Shown: positions 44,896 to 56,022 of the stretch, piece after piece | How positions within the stretch are numbered: position 1 is the stretch's first letter | How the letters are laid out: each line of letters starts with the position of its first letter | Assembly (NCBI GenBank): GCA_946122785.1 | Contig: CAMGYJ010000002.1 | Coordinates: forward strand, 11,916,839 to 11,980,838 | Direction: 5' to 3' | Origin: Linum tenue | Lineage: Eukaryota; Streptophyta; Magnoliopsida; Malpighiales; Linaceae | DNA length: 64,000 bases | Notes under the pieces: model-generated | Database searches by the model: none | Told to the model about the DNA's origin: nothing | What the model saw: the letters and a program-made list of their open reading frames with translations, nothing else | Translations under genes and position numbers: made by a program

Positions 44896-46271
44896 AGATG
44901 GAAAGAGAAGTGATCACAGGGAGAGAGCGATTGCTAGTCCAATATTCTAAAATTTCACTTTTTACTTAGTAGCAGTAAATTACCATTCCATGCATCGTTG
45001 ACACACATCAAGAATCCATTGACCGTGTTCATGTTGCAGCACAGCCATAGCAAAAATGGGCATTCACAAAAACATTGTATTGATGGCCAAAACAAACAAC
45101 CGAATTTATTAGGGTTCTGAAATCACATTTATGCTACAGAAGTTAGGATCAATCAGCCATAGTCATCTTCCAATTACCACCTTGGTTATTTGGCATGAGA
45201 TAGAGGCAACGCCTTGTAACCAACCATCAGCAACTCTTTCATCACGCTTTTCACCCAAACACTTAACTTTCCTGCAAGCTAGAATACAAATACAGCCATT
45301 CTGCAGACATATCATGGGTGCATTGAAGTTTTACCTCTCACAATTCCACACCGGTGCTAGTCCGTAAGCTGATTTAACCTTTTGGTACCACCGAAGTAGA
45401 TTTCCAAGGATGTTGAAACCAATACCATAGATTAACAGTTGTTCCAAGGCAGAGCTATAAAAGGTTGAAATGAAACTTAACCCAACTAAGAGAAAGTAGT
45501 TACCCCATAACCAGCTCACTCTTGGACCTTAAGCCATTGAGATTCTTGTGGTGTTGAAACAAGCAAATGGCAAGAAGCCATTTTACACCTATTATCATCC
45601 AGAAAACCTATGTTTAACCAGGCTTAACAGTCACTAATATGTGATCATTAACTTGCTGCGAAATGACTTTAGACTTGCATTAACAAGGGGCATTTGAGAT
45701 TTCTGGAAATGAACTAGCAGTTCGGAATTATGTTACCTCCACACTAGTTGAGTTGACACACAAATCCATGATATGTGTACCAAGAAAATTCGCTGTCACG
45801 GTCGTGAACGAATGGTGACATTAATATGTTACCTTTCAGCTAAGACATATATAAAATATATCATGATGGCATAGCAGCACTGGCATTCTGTAACATAATA
45901 TCGCGAGTTCTCCTCAAATCCATCAGAATCGAAACAGATCTGTCATCAAATGACCCAGTAAAGAGAAAGGAAGGAGAATACCTCTAACATCGATGTTCCC
46001 ATATAGCATAAAGTTCATCCAAGCTTCAAGTAAACACACGAGTTGCACAAATTTCAAGTTATACCTACCTCAACCAATCTCTCCTCTTAAGAGTACTGAT
46101 GAAAGTGGGGTACAGTCTCATCAAAGCTGTGAGATAGAAAGAGAAAATTTTGGCATCCAAGATGATGATTTAGCTTTAGGACTCCAAAAGCACTTGCTCA
46201 GAAGACTTTGAGATTGAATTTGTCTACCTCATGGGATATATAAAAGCTCAGACATCCATCTACCGAAACCA
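44896..46271. other. Intergenic/3' UTR region of LUC7RL; no gene seen
   Basis: The region lies between the convergent COG7 and LUC7RL genes. Only short frames are present and none resembles a family. Part of 45,900-46,271 is expected to be the LUC7RL 3' UTR, but I cannot place its poly(A) site. Confidence 0.4.
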
Positions 46272-48048
46272 CTAATAAGGGCGAACAGGACTTCTTGAGG
46301 ACCTCCTTCTATTACTGTGCCTCCCAGGGGACCGTGACCGACTTCGATCATAGTACCTATCCCTTCCATTCCTGGAACCCTTTCCACCATCCCGATGTCT
46401 ACCATTCCTTTCCCTCGACCTTTCATTGTCACGGTATCTGTCCCGCTCCCTATCCCTGTCTCGGTCCTGATAACGATCCCTTTCACCTGATACACTCCTT
46501 CGACTCCTGTCAGGATCCTTCTCTGATTGCTTCCTTCGTTCTTCAGTTTCTTTCTCCCTTGCTAATCGTTCCTCTTCCTTCGCCTTTTCCCTAGCTTCCT
46601 GGAGAGTGTGCATTCCAAAGTTCCATATTAAAAACTAAAACTAGAGAAAAAAGATGATGATTATGTATGTGGCCATTGGAAAAAGTTGTCACTTTACCTT
46701 GTACTCACTGATGAAATCACGAACTAAGCCATAGCCCAGATGTTGCTTCCCGGTTACATGAGACTGTGTCCTCTCTGCAGCATCATTTGCAACGAGAAAA
46801 GATCCACAGGTCTCACACAAGGACATTTTTTTCTCCGGAAGGACCAGAGGTAACTTGTCACCCTGAGCTTGAATCAGTATTTTCTCAGCATTCAGTTCGT
46901 CTACCTGAGGAAAAGGACAATGCAATACATTTTCAAAAATGTGTCGAACACCTTTACATGGAAAAGGAGGTAAATGAAACATGTTGGGTAGCAAGGCATA
47001 GTCCCAAGAAACTCAAAGCATAAGATCTTGTGGCCAGTTAAATCAAAGCTCACCTTTTTCATAAGGGCTTGAGCTTCATCAACTTTCCCAGCTTCACCAA
47101 GGGACTCCACTTGCCCCAGCAAGTTCTTTATCTTCTCTTCAATGACAGCTAATTGTTCAGACTTCTCAGCTGATAGTGGGGGAGGTGGCACAGGTTCTTC
47201 ACCTTGAGCAATACGCTCACGCCCACGTCTAACTCTTCTGTCCAAATCCATCACCTACAAACAGATCACACCAGCAGTCCCAATAAACATCGTACCACTC
47301 AATCCACAACAAGGAATAGAAACCCGGAAGTAGATAAGGTTTACCAATTTATCACACCGCTGAGCGAGCTCGGACTCAAATTTGAGCAAGAACTTGTCAT
47401 GCCTAGGAGACTTCTCAAAGCTAAACTCACACATGAATCAAAACCAGTCAAATCTATCAGATCATGTCATCATACTATACAATACCAAACCAGGAAGATA
47501 GCACCATAAGACACTACAAAGACCGTAATACCACGTTACCTTTCCTTAAGCTTGGGATCGTGGACTCTCTCACATGGCCCTGCAAATGAGAAGAAGCCAA
47601 ATTAGCGAAAATTTAAATAAGACCAAAGGTTTAGAAATTGGCAAAAACTAGCCGAATTCCCAGTAAGCAGTAAGCTATCGGACCTGCCAAGTTACAAACA
47701 GTCGATAAATTTAACCCATCGCTACTACTAAACCTGAAACCAGGCAAGAAACTCAAACAAGAAAAAGAAAAGCATGAAACCAGAAACTCACCGAGATCGC
47801 TCTTGGTGTTGACAAAGAGGTCATGAGGACAGAATCGCGCCATGTAATACGGGCAAACCTCCTTAGAATCCCATGTAATTTCCTTGTAATCCTTCCTCTC
47901 GTCCTCCGTCAAATTACGATCTAACAAGAGAAATGCAAATCCAATCAGCTCGAAAGAAGGAACGTATCCAGCAACCCACTCACAATCAACCGCATAAGTG
48001 CTTACCTGCGCCCATGAGCTCATCCAACATAGCTCTCTGGAGGTCCAT
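46272..48048 (-). CDS. LUC7RL: LUC7-related U1 snRNP protein (LUC7RL type)
   Basis: A component of the U1 snRNP that helps choose 5' splice sites; nuclear. Seven exons: 48048-48006, 47920-47792, 47579-47540, 47420-47345, 47254-47054, 46904-46698 and 46598-46272, all GT-AG, phases consistent; 1023 nt, 340 residues. The N-terminus MDLQRAMLDELMGA is the family start. Zinc finger 1 is C37-x7-C45-x14-C60-x3-H64 (VCPYYMARFCPHDLF). A coiled-coil helical region (about 100-160; LSAEKSEQLAVIEEKIKNLL) precedes zinc finger 2, C193-x2-C196-x15-H212-x5-H218 (LCETCGSFLVANDAAERTQS). The tail from ~233 is rich in RD, RE and RS, ending SRSPVRPY, as in RS-domain splicing factors. All ligand residues are present. 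A second hAT copy lies 268 bp upstream of the ATG. Confidence 0.95.
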
Positions 48049-48107
48049 GGCGGGGTGCAGGTATCTTTTGGCGCAAAGAGAAGGCCAATCGAAGGTCAAA
48101 CGGGAGA

Positions 48108-48127
48108 GGGGGGGGGGGGGGGGGGGG
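48108..48127. repeat. Homopolymer of 20 G (C20 in the LUC7RL leader)
   Basis: Twenty G on the plus strand, hence C20 in the presumed 5' UTR, 60-79 nt before the ATG. Such runs are length-unstable and error-prone in sequencing. On the template strand the G run could form a quadruplex. Confidence 0.85.
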
Positions 48128-48315
48128 AGGTTCACAGGAATGGAATTTCTAGGGTTTTGGAGTAGACTGGGGTGGTTTCGCCGTCGCGGAAGGGGAAGAA
48201 GACGGTGGAGCTTGTGCAGGACCGAGGACGAGGGTTGGGTTTGTACCTCTTGGTGGATGTGGAATGTGGATTGTTGTTTGCTGCGGCCAAAACAAAGGGG
48301 GAAAGGAGGGAGGAT

Positions 48316-49011
48316 TAGGGATGGCAACAAAACCCGAACCCACGGGTACCCACCCGACCCAACCCGGTCAACGCGGGTAAAATCCGTGTTGACGGGTTTT
48401 GGGCCGGGTTTGGGTTTAAACCCGTTCACTATTCAACGGGTTGGGTTGGGTTTGGGTTTAGGTAAACCCGGCCCGTGGGTACCCGCTCACCCATATAATT
48501 AATTTTTTCGGTATATTTAATATTCTAAACAACTAATCTTATTTATGTTTGTGGAGACAAGTCTAATTTTTTCTTTTTAATTGTATAGAATGAAGTTGAT
48601 GTTATGGAGTGGAGAGTAAAGAAACTTAATTGAAAGGAAGAAACTTTAAATTAAACATGTTATTTATGGAAAATTTGTGATTTGCTGCAATTTTTTTGAG
48701 TTTTCTAGATTGGTGTTGAACAATTTGTATAGTTAATTTGTGATTTGCTTGAATTTTCTAGAATGGTGTTTTATATATGGATAATTTGTATTGAGAGATT
48801 GATATTTGACTTTAATTTTGATAAGAACTTGTAATTGTAAAATTTTTACGACAAAACCCGTGGGTACCCATGAACCCGCAGATACCCAACGGGTTGGGTT
48901 GGGTTTGAGTTTTTAAAACCCAGTGGGTTTTACCCCGGGTTTTTTTCAAAGATAAACCCATGGGTTTGGGTTTGGCAAAACCCGACCCAACCCGACCCAT
49001 TGCCATCCCTA
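48316..49011. mobile_element. Non-autonomous hAT-type transposon, copy 2 (696 bp, uninterrupted)
   Basis: The ends are TAGGGATGGCAA and TTGCCATCCCTA. A perfect 8-bp duplication, GGGAGGAT, flanks it (48308-48315 and 49012-49019). It is closely similar to copy 1 across its whole length. At about 48531 it reads CTAATCTTATTTATG, the empty counterpart of the site that received the copia element in copy 1. No transposase. Confidence 0.92.
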
Positions 49012-49615
49012 GGGAGGATCCGGTGAGCACGGCTGCTTAGTCACATGGCTAAGTTCATCTTAGTCCTTGGATTTAGATGGATTGATCTAATGGTGAAATT
49101 TAGAAAAAAAAACAATAATTAAATAGTGAGAGGAGCAATCCTGAAATTATAAAAAATGTATTTAATTTTATATTTTTTTCTTCCAATCTTCATTTTTTGT
49201 CTTGCTAACCTCGGCTAAGGAAGAGAGAGAAACACAGCAGTGGGGAGAGAAGAACGGCAACGATGAAAGAGAGGGGGGCGACGACGACGATGGAGAGAGA
49301 GAATGGAGATCTCGACGGCGCCGACAACGACAAAGAGAGGGAAAGGAGAACGCGACAGAGGCGGCAGCGTTGAAGAGAGAGAAAGCAGATCTGGTCGTTG
49401 TCGTCGGGAAAACAGAGGAGAGAGACGATGGTGAAGGAGAGAGAGGCAGTAACGGAGAGAGAGCGTCGGCACGGTTGAGGAGAGAGAGGCGGTGCGGCGA
49501 TGGAGAGAGAGAGAGAGGTGGCGACGGCAGTAGAGAGAGTCGGCGGTGGTGGTGGAAAGAGCCGGCGGCGACGACGGATCTCTTGACATCGTAGTCGTCT
49601 GAGGGAAGAACAGTG

Positions 49616-50270
49616 ATTTGTAATGCAAATGTTGTCAGTTTGCATTGTTAGTATTTTTGTACATAATGTCAGTATGATTTGTATAGTTTTATGTTTTGTA
49701 ATATTAATTTGTATACTTTATATGTATTGATTTGTGATGCAAGTCATGTCGGTTTGTATTGTAAGTACTAATACTTTGTACTCTTATTTTGTTTTGGGTA
49801 CTTTATATAATACCAATCATTACAAACCAGATGAACAAACATTACAAACTAGAAAAACAAACATTACAAAGTCAACCAGGTTATTTTTTAGGCAAAAAAA
49901 CATTACAAACATGGTTGGAAAAAATGACAAACATGGTGGACAATAATAACAAAGCTTACAAACATTACAAAAGAAACCGACAAATAGTACAAAGCATACT
50001 AACCATACATAATATCACTACTTACAATACAAATCGGTAAACTTGTATTACAAACCAACCAATACAAAGTATACAAATCATAACATAAAAGTATACAAAT
50101 TAGACAAACAAACATTATAAATTACAATATATACAAAATAGTCATATAAACATTACAAATGTAATAGAGAAAGATGATAAACAAGAATATAAACAATACA
50201 AACAGAATTGATATAAATATTACAAAACAGACTTATAAACATTACAAAATAGGTGGACAAACATCACAAA
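49616..50270. repeat. Inverted arrays of TTTGTAATGT-like words
   Basis: 49616-49800 carries TTTGTAATGCAAATGTTGTC, TTTGTAATATTAA and TTTGTATTG words. 49815-50270 carries about fifteen ACAAACATTACAAA-type words, the reverse complement. The switch in orientation lies near 49805. Confidence 0.65.
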
Positions 50271-50346
50271 GCCAACAATGTCGTCGGGAAATCATCGCAT
50301 GCCATCTCCGGTCACCGGAAAAGCCTTCTCCGCTGTCGTCGAAAAT

Positions 50347-50350
<4 letters not shown>

Positions 50351-50397
<47 letters not shown>
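50351..50397. repeat. (CT)n microsatellite
   Basis: About 19 uninterrupted CT units followed by TTCTCTCTC. The Ser-Leu open frames over it are artefacts. Confidence 0.95.
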
Positions 50398-51552
50398 GTG
50401 CTGGGAATGGGAAAAATCCCCATAAAAGTGGACCGAATGGGGAAAAAAACGTCGGCGCTAGGATGAGTCGGGGAGATGACCGTCGCCCGTCGGGAAGAAT
50501 TTCCTAGAAACGCCCGATGGGAGCGACGACAGGTAGTTGTGGGCCCGCATTTTTTTTTGTCTAATTTAATTGCTAAATAAAGAAATTGTGTATTTACTAT
50601 CATGTTCTTCATAAAAAGAGATTAATCTGAGCCATTGGATTTTAATGAGGGGGAAGGGCTGAGATTCAGTTAGTCACATGACTAAGGACCCCCCCCCCTT
50701 TAGTCACCTGATCTTAGCTCAGGGGGAAAGGTAGCATCTTGTAATTTTCCATCTGTGAAGTGTGAACCAAGCAAAGTACGATTCGGTCATTGAATCAACT
50801 TTCTGTTTTACAATTTCATTCCTCGAGAAATTTCAATTCAAAGGGGCTGACGTCGTTCCAGACTTTCAATCTTCTAGATTTTGACCAATCATGTTTTGTC
50901 TCGGTTCGGACTTTGACGTCTGATCAGACTAAAAATTGGCTTATAGGAGAGCATGTTTTACGAAAACAACGTCTGGACCGTGGGTAAAATATCTCAGGTA
51001 CCATTAAAATATGAGAATTTGAAAAGCTATACCATTTAAGTAAGAATAGGGCATCGCGTGTCACTAACTCTATTATATGTGCATCCGGTACGACTTAAGT
51101 TTAGTGTTAAGTGCATTCCATTAAAGTTGCCAGAATATTCTTGTAATATTCCATTTTTTAAATTCTAAGATTGATTTTTCTACTTTATTTATTGTAAACA
51201 ATCATTTTGACTTATGAAAATATCATTTTTTTTATTGTTTAGTTGGAATAAAAAATAATCCTTTGGACTTATGAATCCTCTTCTGAAGAATCTCATACCA
51301 AACCTATTTTTTAATATGAAATTTATAATTAATTATTATTATAAGTATTTTTATTTGTCATTATATGTTCTAATAATTGAACTATTCCCTGAAGCAAATA
51401 TATTCTATGAATTCTGTCTCGATATAAATACTCTGAGGATGTTATATTTTAGTTTTCTTACATCATGCTTGTGTTTATCTAATTTTCCATGTTAAATCTC
51501 TTGTAATTCTCTAATATAATATTAATAGGTGTTCCATATTAGTTAAATTTAC

Positions 51553-52175
51553 TGTTTGTGCCATGTGCCCGCGACCGCTATGCTCCCTTCTCATCTACCC
51601 TCCGCCAAGTGAATTCTCGCCTCCTTCTTCGGTGCCCCCAAGGCGTCGATCTCCCTGCGCACAAAGCGTCTAGCGGACCTTGTCGGTCCGTTAGCACTCT
51701 AACACACAAGTTAGCACCACAATTTAGAGAGAGAAGTGATGAGAAGCTTTAGTGAGAGAAATCCAAACTGAGTAAATGAGGTTCACCTACTTCACTATTT
51801 ATACCAAGATCCCGGGCGACCGTTGTCCATCATTTTCGCCCCACGTCAGCCTTGTAATAAATGCGTCGTACTCTTTTTCGCCATGCGCCTCGACCACCTG
51901 CCTCCTCTATCAGAGGTTCAGAGCACATGACATCATGAGGTCAGCTTTTCGTACGTTTTCGCCCGCTGTGTGTCCTTTGTCTTATGCGCCTCTTGTCAGG
52001 TGCCTGGCCCCACCTGATCAACATGCCACCTGACTTCTTGGGTTGCGCTTTGTGTGCGTTTGGGCCCACGCCAGCTCCCTTGTGGATCTCCTTGGGCCTC
52101 TCCGTTCGACCCTTGGGCTCGAGCCTGTGTCTCTCTTGGTTCCTTTTTCTTTGGCTCATGCCTATGCCCCCAACA
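51553..52175 (-). mobile_element. Probable solo LTR (623 bp)
   Basis: On the minus strand it starts TGTTGGGGGCATAGGC, has TATAAATAG at 51803-51795, then a CT-rich leader, and can end in CA at 51553. Possible 5-bp duplication with one mismatch: tttac (51548-51552) and ttaac (52176-52180). No internal domain adjoins. The left end is uncertain by some tens of bases. Confidence 0.5.
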
Positions 52176-52244
52176 TTAACTAATTATAGTTCTCTTCCTA
52201 TAGTCTTATTTTCTTTTCTAGATTTGTTACTGGTGGAATTTTAC

Positions 52245-52527
52245 AATGCTATATAGCATTGGTGCTATAGGTTTTTGCCTTTATGGTACAACTTGAAATT
52301 GTACATTTAACGTTATGGTACAACTTCAGATTGTACCTATACTTTTTGTACAAATTCTTTTATGGTACAACTTAAACTTGTACTTTATGTGATGGTACAA
52401 CTTCAAGTTGTAAAGTTGTACCATAACATAATGATACAAATTCTTTTATGATACAACCTAAACTTATACATTTAATGTTATGGTACAACTTCAAGTTGTA
52501 CATTAAAGCACCAATGCTATATAGCAT
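52245..52527. mobile_element. Small MITE-like element built from GTACAACTT-type repeats
   Basis: The inverted ends are AATGCTATATAGCATTGGTG at 52245 and AGCACCAATGCTATATAGC at 52507. The interior has six to eight copies of TATGGTACAACTTCAAGTTG (an inner palindrome) separated by TTTAACGTTA-like spacers. The fragment is 283 bp and non-coding and could fold into a long hairpin. Confidence 0.7.
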
Positions 52528-53114
52528 AGTAGAAGTGCTCTTGTTACTGAATGTTGTAGCTTTTATAGTTTACTTATTGCTTGGTTAGTTTCCCTCTATT
52601 TTTTTTCTAAATTCTTTTCAATTATTGGAATATGTTTAACTCTTATTGTGTTCTATTTATCATTCTTTGGTCTTGATTTATTCGTGGTCGATTAGTATCT
52701 ATTTTATCTATTTTTAGCGGTGATTCTAATTGGATTGGAGGTTTAAATATATCTTCTAATATTAATTTTACATATTTATTATTATCTTTTAGCATATTTA
52801 TTATATCTTCTTGATATTCGTTTATTATTTTTACTAATTTATCTATTCTATTGAAAAAATTTCATTACTCATTCTGCTAATATTATGTTTAGAAGGTTTC
52901 TAATTTTTATATTAGATAATACTTGTTAAAAATATGGTTTTGGTTGTTTTTGAAAGTTTTGGGTACCAAAAAGTAATTAAAAGTTCGGGTTGGATGAAAA
53001 ACTTGACGAATGCACTTTTTGACAACTTTAATGGTACCCGACGCCCTATTCAAATTTAAGTGGGTATGTCTACCTCAATTCTCAAACTTAAGTGGTACCC
53101 GAGGTATTTTACCC

Positions 53115-54333
53115 TCTAGCCCGCAAAGTCTTTTCACAAGATTATTGTACCATCTCAACATTTTTACCGATCAAGATATTGTTCATTTTGGGCCTACCGT
53201 CTACCCATGCGAGGTATACTTTTGTATTTTGATGATTACTCGAGAAGTCAGCTATCACTGCACTACTTCAAATTGAGCACATTTAACATCAGAGTTCTTA
53301 AAATAACTCATCACTTCAACAATGGATCAAAAAGATAGAACATGCGACATGGTGCTAAAACTGTACATAATAAAACTTTATGATCTAGTTGACTAATTGA
53401 ATGGAAATGTCTCATGTATATACTTTATTTTATGGGTTTCAATGACAAATGAAGGATCTTAGTCCAAGAGCGCGACATCATAATTTAGTTCTTGATTCTA
53501 TCAATTGGTCATTCGTGCGCCAGAGTAGTTTGATCGTCTAGGGGATCCACCAGGGGGATCCATGTCACATTTTTTTGTTTATTCTTCTTACGTACTAACT
53601 CTTTTTCCTCATCCTAAAAGTGGTCAACTACGACTAGGGTGCGCTAATTGGAAATAAGCTCCATTCCCATTGTCTCGATCTCGCTTGTGTACTATTTGAT
53701 AATGATACAATTGTCTTCAACAAGGGCCCTATCAACACATCTATGTATATTATTAACACCCTCTTTAACTCTGAAATAATAAAGCACGAACCAGGAAATT
53801 AACCCTAAGAAGTTTAGGGGAAATTTTAATAGGAATACCCCGACTGGCCTTCGCAATATCTTAATGTTTCACCTTGACATTTCTGAACCGAACAACGCTT
53901 GAAATATGAGGCGTAACTTTTTTCATGTCATATTTCATCCTCGCTAAGGGATTCATAAAATCCATGAACTCCCTCTCTTCAAGCTATTATTTGGGGGTGG
54001 GTGGGGGATCAATGACGGAGAAGACAACCCAATTGCGTATTTGTAGTGTTCTCAATTCTCAAGCAAAACAAGAAAGTTTTATATATTTTAAGGATTTCCA
54101 CACTTTTACCATGGCTCTTTTGCAGAATAACGATGGAGATTATTGATTGAGGATTAAACTCCTAAAATCTTATATTTCCTAACTCCAACTTCTTCACTAC
54201 CAAAAGGTCATCATCTGCACGGATTTGTGATAGTCTATGTGAAGCAAGAAGACTCCTTAACCTTGAAGTTTAAAAAAATATGGAGAGTGGACACTTAATT
54301 AATATTTTTGAGGTCCCTTGGATTCCTTCCATT
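53115..54333. other. No gene recognised
   Basis: AT-rich sequence with short frames only (for example 53925-54146). Nothing recognised on either strand. Confidence 0.4.
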
Positions 54334-54472
54334 ATGAGAGTCAATAACTAACCTCAAGAGATTCGCTCACCATCTGTGCTACTTGGAGGTTTATAGATGA
54401 AGGTCACTTACAATGGATTAGCTCGAGATCCTTATCATTTGATGGCTTGTGAGGTTAGTTATTGACTCTCAT
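54334..54472. repeat. Perfect 23-bp inverted repeat with 93-bp loop
   Basis: ATGAGAGTCAATAACTAACC plus TCA at 54334-54356 is exactly mirrored at 54450-54472. The loop is unique. It could be a MITE footprint or a small foldback; mature-miRNA pairing is not evident beyond the 23 bp. Confidence 0.7.
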
Positions 54473-54766
54473 GGACATGTTGTTGGCGATGCTGGTTCTC
54501 AACTTTGTTCATCAACAATTGTGGTAGAAGCCAAACTATCATGGTCTTGTTGGACTTGACTAAGGCATCCAGTTTATGATTTTGTGTACTCACTTACTGC
54601 CTTAACCTTATCAAAGTCTCTCAAGATTCCCCATCCTTATGGTCTTGGGAATATCGAGCTAGGATGCATTCCATGAAGAATGCCCTTTCTCATTCAAGCG
54701 TGATATACCTACATGCCTAATGTTTGAAAGTCCAAACACATTAGGTTGTTATAGGTATCTTCACGT

Positions 54767-54935
54767 GGATTGGATCCAAATTCTTGATCTCATTTCACTG
54801 CTTTTGATAGCTTGTTTGATCTCTACTTCTTGATGTTCAGAGTTCCCACTTTTTTTATAAAAAAACAAACAAACACATACCCATGAAGTGATTCTTATTC
54901 TCTTCTTTATCAATACTAGCACAGAGGCCAGCATG
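54767..54935. repeat. Dispersed repeat, copy 1 (copy 2 at 63205-63345)
   Basis: Both copies read GATCCAAATTCTT...GATCTCATTT, TGATAGCTTGTTTGATC, TACTTCTTGATGTTCAGAGT, TCCCACTTTTT, an A-rich stretch and ATTCTTATTCTCTTCTTTAT. They diverge abruptly at both sides. Origin unknown; it may be part of the RPA-like gene duplication or a small transposon. Confidence 0.7.
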
Positions 54936-55288
54936 TTGGCCGCCAAGTTGTTGTCATTATAGTATGGATTATTTTCTCTTAGTTTTATGAATATTTTTAG
55001 CGGCATAGAGTTAGTGGGATCAATTGACAAGTATTTTCAATCATTGACAACTGCCTAACTGTAACCATGTTGCACAAAAGGCCACTACTAACTAACAACA
55101 ATGAAAAAGAAGTCGAGGATGCATAATTTGCTAAACAAACTGCAGCTCATGAGCCTGCTCAGTTGTTCAGTGGTAGTACTTTGGAATGGGAACATGGGAG
55201 GGGGAAACAAAGAGAATAAGGGAAATGTGAAGCTGCTAAAGGAAATCCGACCTTTCTTTGTTTTTCTATTTATCATTGTAGCATTGGG

Positions 55289-55755
55289 TCGGTCCATTAA
55301 AATAACTGACATTATTTGTTCTTCTTGATCTGGTTATGACATGGCATTGACCAACACGTGAGAACGCATATATCAAATTTTTCTTCTGGAATCTGGCTAG
55401 GTATTATGGGTGGGCTGAAACTAAGTTCTTCGCCGACGAAAAAAGGAACCGCCTAGAAAGAACTGAGGGAGCAGGGGCAGTAGCTGAGAAGGAAGCAAAA
55501 ACCTTTTCCAAAGAAGACGTTCATCGAATAGGTAACAGTCCTCTCGCCTTTGGTATTGTTGGCTTCTCCTCTTTTGCACATGTTTAGCCAAATAATATCA
55601 TACCAAAGTGCACCAACTCAAATATAATATGATTCCCTGAACCCTTATAATTATTTAAGGAAAAAGGAAAATTGAAATACGAATTGGACAGAATTCAATA
55701 TCGGAGAGGCAACATGTAGTTCGGTCCATTACAATAACTGACATTATTTGTTCTT
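55289..55755. repeat. Direct repeat of 35 bp (55289-55323 and 55721-55755)
   Basis: TCGGTCCATTAAAATAACTG then ACATTATTTGTTCTT, with one mismatch between copies, 432 bp apart. The segment between holds the exon-like frame at 55351-55587. It could be the footprint of a local duplication or the ends of an inserted fragment. Confidence 0.7.
55351..55587 (+). pseudogene. Exon-like open frame without start codon, unknown
   Basis: The frame is open for 78 codons and reads FFFWNLARYYGWAETKFFAD, then KRNRLERTEGAGAVAEKEAK and TFSKEDVHRIG. Its composition is protein-like, with charged and aromatic residues in balance. A GT donor follows (ATAGGTAACA near 55531). No ATG, no clear acceptor and no family match, so it may be a fragment of a captured or decayed gene. 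Confidence 0.2.
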
Positions 55756-56022
55756 ATGCTCATACAAAAAAACCACAGTTACTTGCAAAAACAGAAATTG
55801 AGAAGGGAATCAACGACACATATTTTTTACCATGGACATTGTACATCAATGGAACGCGTAAGTACTGTTTGTCCAACCAACCCATAACACGACAGTCTAT
55901 TCCACTTTTTTTCCTACTCAGTGCCATTGCTAACTATTTAAATTATAGGCATTTTATCCTCAGTCATCGTTGTGAATCTGAATTACGAGGATGTTGTAGC
56001 TATGTCTTAGGTTTTTTATACC

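Larger units (their letters stand above)
49038..50690. mobile_element. Probable TIR element with inverted word arrays
   Basis: CTTAGTCACATGGCTAAG at left (49036-49053) and TTAGTCACATGACTAAGG at right (50671-50688) are near-palindromes that also match as inverted ends. Inside them, ATCTTAGTCCTT and a degenerate AATCCA..CAT block are mirrored at 50625-50665. The core has GA/CG-rich low complexity (49210-49570) and inverted TTGTAAT/ATTACAA arrays. No transposase and no clear target duplication. Confidence 0.45.
50982..53114. mobile_element. TIR element of about 2.1 kb with nested insertions
   Basis: GGGTAAAATATCTCAGGTAC at 50982 is mirrored by GTACCCGAGGTATTTTACCC ending at 53114. Similarity runs about 80 bp inward (GAGAATT, GAATAGGGC, ACCATTAAAGTTG blocks). 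The AT-rich interior has no gene. It holds a solo LTR (51553-52175) and a MITE (52245-52527). I saw no clear target duplication. Confidence 0.6.

Noticed and set aside
44460..44913. Overlapping frames in both directions after COG7
   Set aside because: They are the T/G-rich L1 tail bounded by target duplications.
47933..48502. 189-codon plus-strand frame over the LUC7RL start
   Set aside because: It is antisense to exon 1, reads through the G20 run as poly-Gly and enters the hAT element.
49202..49645. Overlapping 130-146-codon frames on both strands
   Set aside because: GAGAGA/CGGCGACG low complexity gives open frames in several phases at once; no protein-like composition.
54334..54472. microRNA precursor
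   Set aside because: Pairing is limited to 23 bp with a 93-bp loop and no extended stem; nothing else supports a miRNA.
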